A stretch of DNA of 64,000 nucleotides from Ciona savignyi (Eukaryota; Chordata; Ascidiacea; Phlebobranchia; Cionidae). The position numbers and the translations under genes were made by a program. Numbering within the stretch: position 1 is the first letter of the stretch; the number at the start of each line of letters is the position of its first letter. Shown one piece after another: positions 26,946 through 36,638 of the stretch. The notes under the pieces were generated by a model that had not been told where the DNA came from, searched no databases, and saw nothing but the letters and a program-made list of their open reading frames with translations. The stretch lies in NCBI GenBank assembly GCA_000149265.1, contig CH003295.1, positions 136,629-200,628 of the forward strand, in the 5' to 3' direction.

Positions 26946-27525
26946 ACCACACGCAAACACGAAAAAATAAATATCCAATCCAGGTCAAACGTATATACTT
27001 GTTTGATATTGTCTAATAACTATGTAGCGGTATATTTAGCTCTATTCCAATCAAAATAAATTCCCCAAATATACAATACGTAATTCGCATTTTTACGTCC
27101 AGGTTGCGGCATGTATATGATTTTTGCGGCCCGCGAGATTTCACAGTATTGATTAATTTGTATTTTTGTTACAGTCAGTAATTTAGAAAAAGTAGGCCTA
27201 TATAGTCAATTTTAATAGTCGCAAGACTCGTGTAAATCAAACTTAAAAGATTTTTCATGTAAAATATATTACGACTATAAGGAATTCCTTGTTATGTTAC
27301 ACAAATGTTTATTGAATGTTGCCAGGGATTTTTTAAGTTTACAGATTGTGTAGAGCTGTTGTACAGCTGAACTAATGCTGCAATGCCTGAAGTAAAATAG
27401 TGTGAGGAGTACGGTAATGGCGCAATGGTTAAGGCTATATTTTTTATGATCTCTTTGTTGAAAATGGGACGCACGCTCCCATGTTTTTGTAAAATAACCC
27501 TTAAATTAAAAGTAGTTGGACCACG

Positions 27526-28215
27526 CTAGGATAGGTTATTCATGTTTATTCTCGTGAATGGGAAAACCAAGGGGTTAACACACGGGCAATCGTCAGATCA
27601 CCTCGCGCCAACCGTCAGGTTACCGAAGCTATTGCGTTCACATGTCCCTTCAATTAAGTAGAATCACCCATGTAACCGACAAACGGTCCCATTCACAACT
27701 AAAACTCCTAATTGGAACACCCAATTTAAAACTTAAACCAATTATAATAACGAAAATGAGGGCGGTAAGGCGAACTGGAAAATGTAAATTTGGGAATAAA
27801 TATTTGCTTTTAAATGAGGAAAGAAGTAATGAGTTTTCTAATATTGAAGTCATGAAATCTGTAGGTGTAAAAATAAAAATAATAATGTTAATAAGCCACC
27901 AATACAAATAAAATTGCAATAAAGATTAAGGAAAACAAACTACTGCACCGAACCAACTATTACTGTCAACTGAACGAAGTTAGAACTTAAGGACGAACCA
28001 ATAAAACAAAAAAGCGAGAAATTGAGGAGTTTAAATTTAAGTGTGCATTTTTGACGCGCTGGCATGCGAGGACCAAGTTTGGAGTGCCGTATAATGATTT
28101 GGGTGACTCTGTAGTTAACACCCATTAATCCGCTTGGTTCAGCCAATGTCCGTTAAGTGACAAGGACATCCCAGATTCGTACAACGTGTTCGACACCATG
28201 TAGTTTACTTTGCAA
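27526..28215 (-). repeat. tRNA-derived SINE, copy 2, split by an insertion
   Basis: The tail half lies at 27526-27671 (ATCCT-type end, then the shared body up to AATCACCCAT). The matching body resumes at 28119 (CACCCATTAATCC, then AATGTCCGTTAAGTG) and decays by about 28215. The break is exactly at the ACCCAT found uninterrupted in the other copies, so the intervening 447 bp is a later insertion that duplicated 6-7 bp. Confidence 0.7.
27672..28118. mobile_element. Unclassified 447-bp insertion inside a SINE
   Basis: CACCCAT occurs at both borders (27665-27671 and 28119-28125), which fits a target-site duplication. The insert starts GTAACCGACAAACGG and ends CTCTGTAGTTAA. Its ends share only weak inverted similarity (GTAAC versus TTAAC). 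It carries two overlapping short frames on opposite strands, neither with a known motif. Confidence 0.5.
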
Positions 28216-28816
28216 CGATAACACGACATGCAGTGGGGATTCAGGGGATTTTATACTTGGCGTGCCTATGTCTTGCATTAAATCTGGCCTGCAGTGCTCT
28301 CGCTATTAAGACGCCGAAAGGAATACGACTATCTGGACTTCGTCTACAAAGCTTTTTTTATCTGTATACAATAATTCGTTTATTGTCAAAACGTTGTGAA
28401 TGAAAACACGAATAATACTTTACCCGTGAACGCTTCGCTGCGAATCGCGTCGAAATAACAGCGCGATGCGGATAATAAACAGTTTGCTTTCCTTGGTTCT
28501 TAAGGATTGCCAATCAGTTCGTCTTGTTCTTTATTTGACTTGGCCTGTTTGCACAATCATCACGCATGTTAACAACTGAAGCGTGATGGTCACAGAACTA
28601 TGACCAGCAGGACAGGCTACTACGTATTTAAAAACCTTTTACTTGATGTGAACGGACTCTTTACCTGGGCTGTTAGCTGTAGATTAAGACCAATTGTCAA
28701 AGTCCTGTAGGTAATTAGAAGATTTTAAGTAGAAAAAAATCCCTACACGATGATTTTATATGTAATTAAAAAAGGGGTAAATTCGATGGTGATGTACACG
28801 AGAAAAGCTTTGCATT

Positions 28817-29104
28817 CTAATTTGCGATTTTATTGGGCAAAACCAGCCGATGTCTTTGTTGGATCATTTTTAGTATATTACCGTAATGATTTAAATTAAC
28901 ACAGTTAAAAATAAAACCTTCAGTACACTTTGTTAGATTAAAATAGTGGCCTTCTTCAGACAAAATTGGCCTGTCAATGTCAAAAAACGGATGTGGAACA
29001 ACTATTTTATTGTTAGTTTTTTTACCAATTGTATGTATAAGGTAATGGGAATAATTGTGTGTACAAAATTTCACCGTTTCCCAGCATAAAACTACAAACT
29101 GCAA
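28817..29104 (-). CDS. Hypothetical exon-like frame beside the AS3MT start
   Basis: A 95-codon open frame follows an acceptor-like ctaaattgcag on the minus strand. Its sequence is non-repetitive and protein-like (FVVLCWETVKFCTHNYSHYL at the start, HYFNLTKCTEGF in the middle, ending LVLPNKIAN). It has no ATG of its own, so if real it is a terminal exon whose upstream exons would overlap the methyltransferase gene, or a pseudogene fragment. I do not recognise the family. Confidence 0.25.
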   Translation of the reverse strand: MQFVVLCWETVKFCTHNYSHYLIHTIGKKTNNKIVVPHPFFDIDRPILSEEGHYFNLTKCTEGFIFNCVNLNHYGNILKMIQQRHRLVLPNKIAN

Positions 29105-29330
29105 TTTAGAATAAACAAAGCTATAATAGATTGTTCGTAAGGGTATTCGATTGACATAGTTCTTTGATGGACCAGAATTTCTAGCAAGTATATCTCAAAG
29201 TATCTAATTGTGGAAGTTTTGTTTAGCTTTTAAAGAGCAAGTAGGTCATCTTGCTATTATTCAATTTTAACCATATTAAAGAGAACTTATATTGATTGAT
29301 TTAACCCTAAGAAAAAGGATTTGTTTTGCA

Positions 29331-31406
29331 ATGGAGCCTAGTTCTAAAAAGATTGATTCTGTGAAAAAATATTATGGTAAGTATGAAGTGGTAACATTTT
29401 AAATAATATACTTGTCAGAATACGAAATGACAAATTTAACACTTTATTCCTGCATTGGGTGTACAAACCGGACACTGGCCAATATTTAGAATTGAGACAA
29501 ATAAGGTTACTTTTTCTTTTTAACGTACCAACTTGCTATAAAGAACCAATAAACATTTAAAAACCTTAAATTGTATGCTATTACTAGAATAATGGATTAA
29601 ATATGATGCTCACTTGTAGGAAAAACTCTCTCAATCGACTTGTGACCTCAAATCATCGTTGACCACAGTACTAGCCAAAGCTGGCCACGTAAAACGAGCT
29701 ATATCATTGGTCCACGAGGATGTGGCAAGTCGATACTTTGGATGCGGATTGGCTGTTCCATTCGATCAACTGGAAGGTTTGAAAGTAGTTGACCTGGGCT
29801 GTGGCAGCGGTCGCGATTGTTACGCCATAGCACAACTGGTTGGTGAGAATGGTGAAGTCATAGGAGTCGACATGACAAAGGAACAGGTGCCTGTTGGTCA
29901 TTCATTGAATAAAGCATTAATTTTAATTTCCTGAATTTTTTTTAAATTATGAACCACTAGTTTTAATTTTTCTTATCCCTAAACACAAACGTTTACAACA
30001 TTTTAATTTATTTTTTTATTTAATGTGTCCAATAAAATTACTGATTTTAAATGATATTTCAGTTGGATATTGCAAGAAAGTACGAGGAATACCACCGGGT
30101 GAAGTTTGGGTTTAAGGAGTCCAATGTTCGATTTGTGGAAGGATATATTGAAGACTTATCCTTTATAGCTGATTCGTCTGTTGATATAGCCATGTAAGTT
30201 GCTGGGAATTTAATTCATAATCTTACTCTTGTTATGTTATAGAAACTAAGTATCTGTGATGGCTCTTATGGTGCAGATACCCAACTGTGTCAATGTATTC
30301 TCAAGAAATGTTTACCACCTGGATTTTGTATTTTTTTAGATCAAACTGTGTGGTAAACTTGTGTGAAAATAAAGAAGCAGTTTTCAAGGAGGTGTTTAGG
30401 ATTTTGAAAACGGGTGGAGAGTTTTATTGGAGCGATATTTACTCGGATAGAGAGGTGCCTCTGGATATACAGCAGAATGAAGTTTTGTGGGGTAGGACCT
30501 TTGAGTTTTAGTATTATTGTATTCTAATTGTTTTATTTGCTATTATTTAATACTGGGGCAAAACATGCGTAAACTAAACTAATTTAAACCACAGAAATAA
30601 TTATGGTCGCATAATATATATAAATTATATACCGATCCGATACATTTTGATTTTTACATACAGTTTATGGTGTCAGGATTTTTCTAACTACCAACAATCA
30701 CACTTATATTTAATTAAACATATGTTAGTCTATAAAGTCATGTTTGTTTACCTTTGCTTAGGTGAAGGCATGGGAGGCGCTATGTTCTGGGAATATTTCC
30801 ACCAGCTTACTGAAAGTATTGGGTTCGAGATTCCAAGGATTATTACGGCATTTCCGGTCGTAATGAAACATCCAGAATTAAAGGATCTTATTGGTCAGTT
30901 CAAGATCCCAGTGCTTCTGTACGAATCCTTACATTTTACATTGACAGGTGATGTTAAATACGTTTCGGTTCTTTATCGAATGTTTAAACTTGAGAATGAC
31001 ATCAAGAAGATACCTTGTGCTGTAACATATAAAGGAACAATTAAAGACAATCACGAAATGTTAAAGGTAATAAAATTGGAACTAGTGTACTTAATTTATA
31101 TCGTGATGCCAACCTTTATTTAACCATGATGCCAAGAACTAATGTTTTCTCATTTTCAAGTTCGATCGGAACTCGACTTTTGCCACAGGTGACATCACAC
31201 AGGTAGATGGTGTTACTGCTGCCACCTTGCGGTCGACAAGATTCTCACCACACTTTGAATTTTCTAACACCAGTGTGGTTCAAGATCAGCCAGTTAGTTT
31301 CCATATTAGCACAACCATTTCTGTTTTAATGTACAACTATTTACAGGTTGGAAAGGAAAATCCTTTTGATGCCAGTCAGTTTGAAAAACCACGCTGTGAA
31401 TCATGA
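29331..31406 (+). CDS. AS3MT: Arsenite methyltransferase-like, frame break in exon 2
   Basis: AS3MT transfers methyl groups from S-adenosylmethionine to trivalent arsenic in the cytosol. Exons: 29331-29376, 29620-29886, 30063-30193, 30340-30491, 30762-30893, 30948-31066, 31161-31292, 31347-31406, about 345 aa. Family stretches are clear: KKIDSVKKYYG, VHEDVASRYFGCGL, VVDLGCGSGRDCYAIAQLVG (SAM-binding motif I), VIGVDMTKEQ, SNCVVNLCENK, FRILKTGGEFYWSDIYSDRE. Exon 2 as spliced is out of frame by one base near 29620-29634 (an A run then a CT run): one extra A or one lost CT would explain it. The cysteines of RYFGCGL and SNCVVNL are kept, but the residue matching human Cys206 (IGDCRFVS) is Val (IGDVKYVS). 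The 54-nt intron 30894-30947 is open and a multiple of three, so retention would add 18 residues. Either a sequencing error, an allele, or a gene losing function. Confidence 0.85.
30553..30590 (+). repeat. Tail fragment of the ACTAA-type repeat
   Basis: CTGGGGCAAAACATGCG followed by TAAACTAAACTAA matches the end of the copy at 26640-26945. It lies in an AS3MT intron. Confidence 0.5.
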
Positions 31407-32010
31407 GATAAACACCTAAAGCACATTATAATGAAGGCGGGCATATGTTGAGCTTATCAAAATTGTATCAACTGCTATTAATTATTCTATATGATACCAA
31501 AATTTGTATATTTATATAGCTAATTCTGTTTTTTTATTTAAATTATACTAATGTTGATGACTGAGTGAAAGTTAGACTTCATTTTTTTAAATGACTGGAT
31601 TTAAGGAAAATTTCTATAATTTTGCTGTCAACTTTATTTATGGCAGGCCTACATTGTAAATATTTCTCAGCAACGAAAATACCACATAAAATTTAAATCA
31701 GATATATGAAAAATATTCAATGCTAATACGCATTTCAAATTAATTAAATATTGTGTATTCGCAGAAAACTTTACTTCTCACTTCATACTTCTCAGCTAAT
31801 TTCTTCACCACAATACAAAATTCTGTACAAGAGTTGTGTGTTTATATAGTATGTGATTTTTGAAACTTTGGGACAGAATTCGCCTAGACTACACTTAAAT
31901 GGCCAGGGACTTTGGGACAATTATTCTCTATGCACATTATGTAGTTAGCAATGAACTAACATAAAAGTTCAAATTTGTTTGGCATTTACTAATTTTGTTT
32001 GTTGTTCTTT

Positions 32011-32312
32011 AAGAACAAAGCCAGAGACTATTCCCTAGGACAAAATTATATAAACTGTATTCCCAGACTATTCCCTAGGACAAAATTATATAAACTGTAT
32101 TACTTTAAAACAACAAGGCATTGGTTTAGAAAATTAAACGTTCAATTTTGCTAATATATTATATAAAACACACCTTTCCTCTTTGATTCCAGGTCAATCA
32201 TGTAAAGGGTTGTTGACTGAAGAACGTCATGTGCTTCTACAGTTTTCTGTAACGAATTGTATAAAAATCCAAATCTGTTAAAATATCTACACACAAGAGG
32301 CAGTAGTATCCA
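32011..32312 (+). repeat. Dispersed duplication, copy A (with 40-bp tandem repeat)
   Basis: This block matches 35313-35586 in order: AGAACAAA(G/C)CC, AT(T/C)CCCTA, ACACCTTTCCTCTTT, ATTCCAGGTCAATC, CATGTGCT, AATCTGTTAAAATAT and CACACAAGAGGCA. Copy A also carries a perfect 40-bp tandem duplication (32026-32065 and 32066-32105) starting GACTATTCCCTAGGAC. Both copies keep a splice-acceptor-like CTTTNATTCCAG. No open frame is shared. Confidence 0.7.
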
Positions 32313-32420
32313 TGGTTATTGATATGCAATGTGGGGATCTATATGATAATTATAACCCATCTTCTAGAGATGCAATACAAGATGCTGCAGTTTGTAGCCC
32401 CCTATAAATTTAATTTAATA

Positions 32421-33832
32421 CAGTGGATGCCGCTTAACCCTTTAACTGCCGCTGTCGACAGCGCCGAAAATTACATAAGTAGAAAAGTATACGGCCGATT
32501 TTGATCAGTGAGATGGCGCTGGAGAGCTGAATAATTTCTGCGTTTGCCAATATAAGATGATATATAGGTTTGCATTTGATATTTTTTAGTTATTTGACTT
32601 TTAAAAAATGTATACATATATGTTTGGTTTTGGTTGTTTTAATTAGTTTTAATTTTGGTTTTAGTCCCCGATTAGTTTTCAACTATTGTCGTCATGGTTC
32701 GCTCGGTTAGTTTGAAAATAATCCATTTGTTTTTGGCTTGTACATGTTGGATTAGGCTATTTTTTGAGCTTATGGAGGGTAAAAACAGAAGAAGCTGTCC
32801 TTTTGTGAGCTGATAATGATTCTGAAAGCAGTTGTGCTTCATTTTTGAGTAGTTCTAGCGATGAAGAACCTTTTTGAAGATGTTTTGCATCAGTTTTGTT
32901 TTGCTGTGGCTATGTGTTTGTGTTTTATTGGGCAAGTGTAAAAAAAAAATTTTCGATTTGCGTATTACGACGTCATCAGTCAAATTGTGAGGTCATCACA
33001 AAAAGAGTAGTACAAAAATGTTCCAAACATAATTATAAATAACTTTGCTACATGCTGTTTTGTTTGTAAATGAGGAAAAAAGATAGTTTTTGTTGATCTA
33101 AATAGTAACACATGACGTCATTGCAGAATGTATGACGTCATCGAAATTTTACTAATGCAAATAAAAAGAAAATTTATTACTGAACAACTTTTCTGTTGAT
33201 CATATCATGCCAACATCAATAGTTTTGTGTACAGAAGCTTCTAATCTAAGGTTACTTAGCCGAAAAATGAACTGAAAATCAGCCGGCAGTTAAAGGGTTA
33301 ATGTAATCACGGATAATGTTATTAATCGTTTAATATTATCGGAATACCTGATCCCCGCCCGAACGTACAATATCCATTACAAATATGCCGCTTACTGTAA
33401 TCAGTACATCGGTTATTGTTATCAATTTTATCTAAACGTCCCAAACATAGAGACTAATTTAGTTAACTTCTAACATAAATGCCAAGCTTTGACGATTAGA
33501 CACCTGAAAAAAAGCTATAAACATTGAAACTGGAATTGTCGGGACGATGAAAAAGCAAATAAACTGGATGATAATTTCGCGGCAAGCTTTAATCTAGTGA
33601 GTTTGTAAAAAGGAGATCGAAAAGCTGGCTTAATTTTGGTTAGTCTTATTGTTCGGGCAATAAAGGGCATTCAAATATTTCGTTTACAGTTGTAGGCCTA
33701 TTGTATTTAAATTTATTTTTGCGACAGCTATTGAACGATATAACGGCAATTTTAATTTTTTCGGTTAATGTTATCAATCGGTTATTGTTTTTTAGTGTGA
33801 ACAAATGTGATCACATTAAGCGGCATCCACTG
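32421..33832. mobile_element. pogo-like MITE, carrying a nested element
   Basis: The left end CAGTGGATGCCGCTTAA (from 32421) and the right end, on the opposite strand, CAGTGGATGCCGCTTAATG match. Both are flanked by TA (32419-32420 and 33833-33834). Removing the nested insertion restores CTTAATGTAATCAC at the left end, which matches CTTAATGTGATCAC of the right TIR. Internal repeats of the type CGGTTATTGTTATCAAT recur near both ends. About 548 bp remain without the nest; there is no transposase frame. Confidence 0.85.
32438..33297. mobile_element. piggyBac-like element with TTAA duplication, nested
   Basis: Termini CCCTTTAACTGCCG and CGGCAGTTAAAGGG form inverted repeats directly flanked by TTAA (32434-32437 and 33298-33301), the invariant target of piggyBac transposases, whose ends start CCC. 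At 860 bp it is too short for a full transposase. A short stretch near 32770-32875 reads MEGKNRRSCPFVS, a stop, then DNDSESSC and SSSSDEEPF, resembling the acidic start of such transposases; I take this as an internally deleted remnant. Confidence 0.85.
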
Positions 33833-34779
33833 TATATACCAAACATACTTTATGTACGTAAATCATGGGGTGCTATAATCACAAAGTGTATAAATATTTA
33901 TGTGCCCATGGAATTGCTGCTGTCTTTTAAATATTGTAAAGTTGTTATGTTCGCTATTGATATTAATATTACCTATAGGCCTATCAACCATGTAACAAGA
34001 AAACTGTATAAATGAAAAAACAACGCTATTGGATAGGCTAATATATTAATACTGAAATTAGTGATCAGTCTCAAAGTCTTGTATGGTCCATCCCCGTTTA
34101 TATCTGTCATTGACTGTTCCCCACTTTGTGCTTCCCTAAGTTTCTTATCTTCTCACCTCTGCTTTCTTATCCTACCTTGTAGTTTTCTTTTCTCCTGCTG
34201 TGCTTTTCTCTCTCCGACACTCATTTTTACCTTATTTCAGACCTTATTTCGACCTTATTCGTTCCTTTCTCACCCAATCCTCACTTTGATTTTTTATATT
34301 TTAACTGTCGTTCTGCAGGTGTCATCGGCATTTTAATCTGACAAATGTTTTCCTTTTAAATAAGCTTAATTACCTTAAAACAATTCTGCAAAGTTTAAAA
34401 CTGTCCTTACATTTTATTTTAAAATCATTCGTGTAGTAAACTTCAATAGGAATCACTAATTAAGGATTTTCAAGGTTTCCTTGTATGTATGACCTAAAAT
34501 ATCTAGTACTGTGAAAACGTAATCTAGCCTTGCTTTATACTGTACCCAATCTGCATAACTGAGCCTAAAAATCTTTTAACGGGTTGAATAAAAATTAAAT
34601 TTCTCTACTTTCGGCAAAATTAAGACTAAACAGCCAACTGCAGTTTGACAAATGCTATAAGCACACACTTCCCTACAGTATTGCAAAGCCAACAAACCTA
34701 AAACCTCTCAGACGTAATTCCCAGTTGTGCTTAAAACTTGGAGTGTCTTTTGACATTAGTAAAATTTCATTTTAGTTTT

Positions 34780-34905
34780 TTCCCACTCTGGTCCACCCTT
34801 TTATCAGTATTGGTCAAGCTTTACCGCACACTCTTCTTGAGGGCTTTAAATAGTCATAATTATTTTTTTTGTTTTGTCTAGGACAAAAATGAAAAAACTA
34901 AAACT
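34780..34905 (+). repeat. ACTAA-type repeat, partial copy 3
   Basis: TTTACCGCACACTCTTCTTGA and AGGGCTTTAAAT match the first half of the copy at 26640-26945. The copy then runs directly into GGACAAAAATG followed by AAAAAACTAAAACTT, a decayed tail, so its middle is deleted. Confidence 0.5.
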
Positions 34906-35312
34906 TAGGTTGACTTCATGTCAACTTCTTTAAACCAAAAAACAACAACTATATTTCTATAAAACAGGCCTACACATTTTCTGGTGATATCTTGATTAAA
35001 TATTAAATGACCACAGTAAAAGGGCAGTACAAAAATACAGAATTTTATGGTAATGTCATCCAACATTGGCGTTGTGTTTAAACTAAAAGAATGCAGAAAT
35101 TGTTTCTAATTACTAAACCCCTAAATGGTAATGTACGGTACTTTACAAAGGATTTTTAAATAGCTTTGTATATGATTTATGTTGTTTTATTTTTCCATCT
35201 TTCAGTATTAAGAACATACGAACATGGTTACAGGAACTATAGAACAAAATTTCAACATTTGATTTTCTGTGCTCATTTTTTCAAATACGTTTGGTATTGT
35301 ATATTTTTTTTC

Positions 35313-35586
35313 AGAACAAACCCAAATTCCACCCGAACTAATCCCTATGATAAAAATACCTAAAGTTTATTACTATAAAACAAGAAATTGGCATACAATA
35401 TTTAACAAACATTTTTTCTAAAATATTATACGTAAAACACCTTTCCTCTTTATTCCAGGTCAATCTTTGAAGGATTAGTCGAATGAAGAATGCCATGTGC
35501 TCCCACAGTTAATGTGTGCAAAAACACATACTGATTCTGTAAGGAAAATCTGTTAAAATATTTGCACACAAGAGGCAATAGTCTCC
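35313..35586 (+). repeat. Dispersed duplication, copy B
   Basis: This is the counterpart of 32011-32312, about 3.3 kb away in the same orientation, with many substitutions and small gaps. The best-kept block is ACACCTTTCCTCTTTATTCC followed by AGGTCAATC. The two copies flank the nested MITE pair. Confidence 0.7.
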
Positions 35587-36386
35587 AATTAGTTTTCAAG
35601 TAAGTCTATTCTTTTTATCCTAGAGTTATCACAGTTTCAAGTACACAGATTGATAATATCTCCTTTATTTCCATCAAAAACTATCAAATGCAATTAGTCC
35701 GTTCAGTCACTATACACATATTTTATACGATTACACCCTCAGTTTTTTTTTATAATGAATCCACTTTTATTTGTAAAGAACAGGTGATTGCCTACTTTGT
35801 ATATTAAATATTATAACTTAACTTTACTCACCACTGCAGAGTAGCAGTAACATTAAAAATTTGTTTGAGAAACAATTTAACTGAATGCAGAAATTATCAG
35901 GTTTCCAGTTTCCTAGCTCCTACTATAATAACACTTATTTCTTATGCATAATGTATTCTCAATCGTAAATTTCTTCGTATATAACAAATAACAACATAAA
36001 AAAACTCACGGTGCATTTAGAAGCCAGAATTATTTGCCTTTGTTTACATTATTCTGGTGTAAGCGATCAAGCAACCTGAACAAAGATGCCGTCAATGAAA
36101 TCCTGTTCGCTTTACTTAATTTAATTTATTTTTTTCAGTCCTTTATTACATTAAAGAAAAATAACATTCTGCTTTATCCAAGGAGTCATGATAAAACCGC
36201 AACACTACAGTGGCTTTGATGTGAATTGATATGTAGCCTATGGTTGCGTTTATGGGGATTTCCATAAAAAAAGGTTAAAGACGGGTATTGGGTACCTGCA
36301 TTTTTGTTTGTTTTAAATTTCTATAACGATTTCTATTTGCTTTGAGTGATCAGTTGCTTTAAACCTATTTATTATAATTGCTTCTT

Positions 36387-36638
36387 TAGGATAGGGTAGG
36401 ATAATCATGTTTATCCCCGTGAATGGCAAAACCAAGGGGGTTAACACACCGGCTATAGCCAGATCATCTCACGCACACCTTACCGGAGTTATTTCAGTGT
36501 GTTAATGTGTATAATTTTACGTTCCTTCAATTTGGTAAAACCCATTAGGGCTCTAGGTTCACGCAATGTCCGATTAAATGCCTTGCCCATGAACACAGCC
36601 GACTAGAAAGGCGTAAACCACCAGACTAACCGGTCGGA
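36387..36638 (-). repeat. tRNA-derived SINE, copy 3
   Basis: It begins at its tail (AGGATAGGGTAGGATAATCAT), has the shared body (CCCGTGAATGGCAAAACCAA, GATCATCTCACGC, AACCCATTAGG, AATGTCCGATTAAATGC) and ends at the tRNA-like head (GAAAGGCGTAAACCACC). It is oriented minus. Confidence 0.75.

Larger units (their letters stand above)
25942..28816. other. Intergenic, repeat-rich, no gene recognised
   Basis: This interval contains a full ACTAA-tailed repeat (26640-26945), then a SINE split by a 447-bp insertion (27526-28215). Short frames here have no recognisable motifs. The ggcccgcgag stretch near 27128 resembles the internal part of hAT-type non-autonomous elements, but no ends were found. Confidence 0.5.

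Noticed and set aside
34061-34336. 91-codon frame rich in Ser, Leu and Phe
   Set aside because: It comes from a pyrimidine-rich low-complexity stretch with no flanking gene signals.
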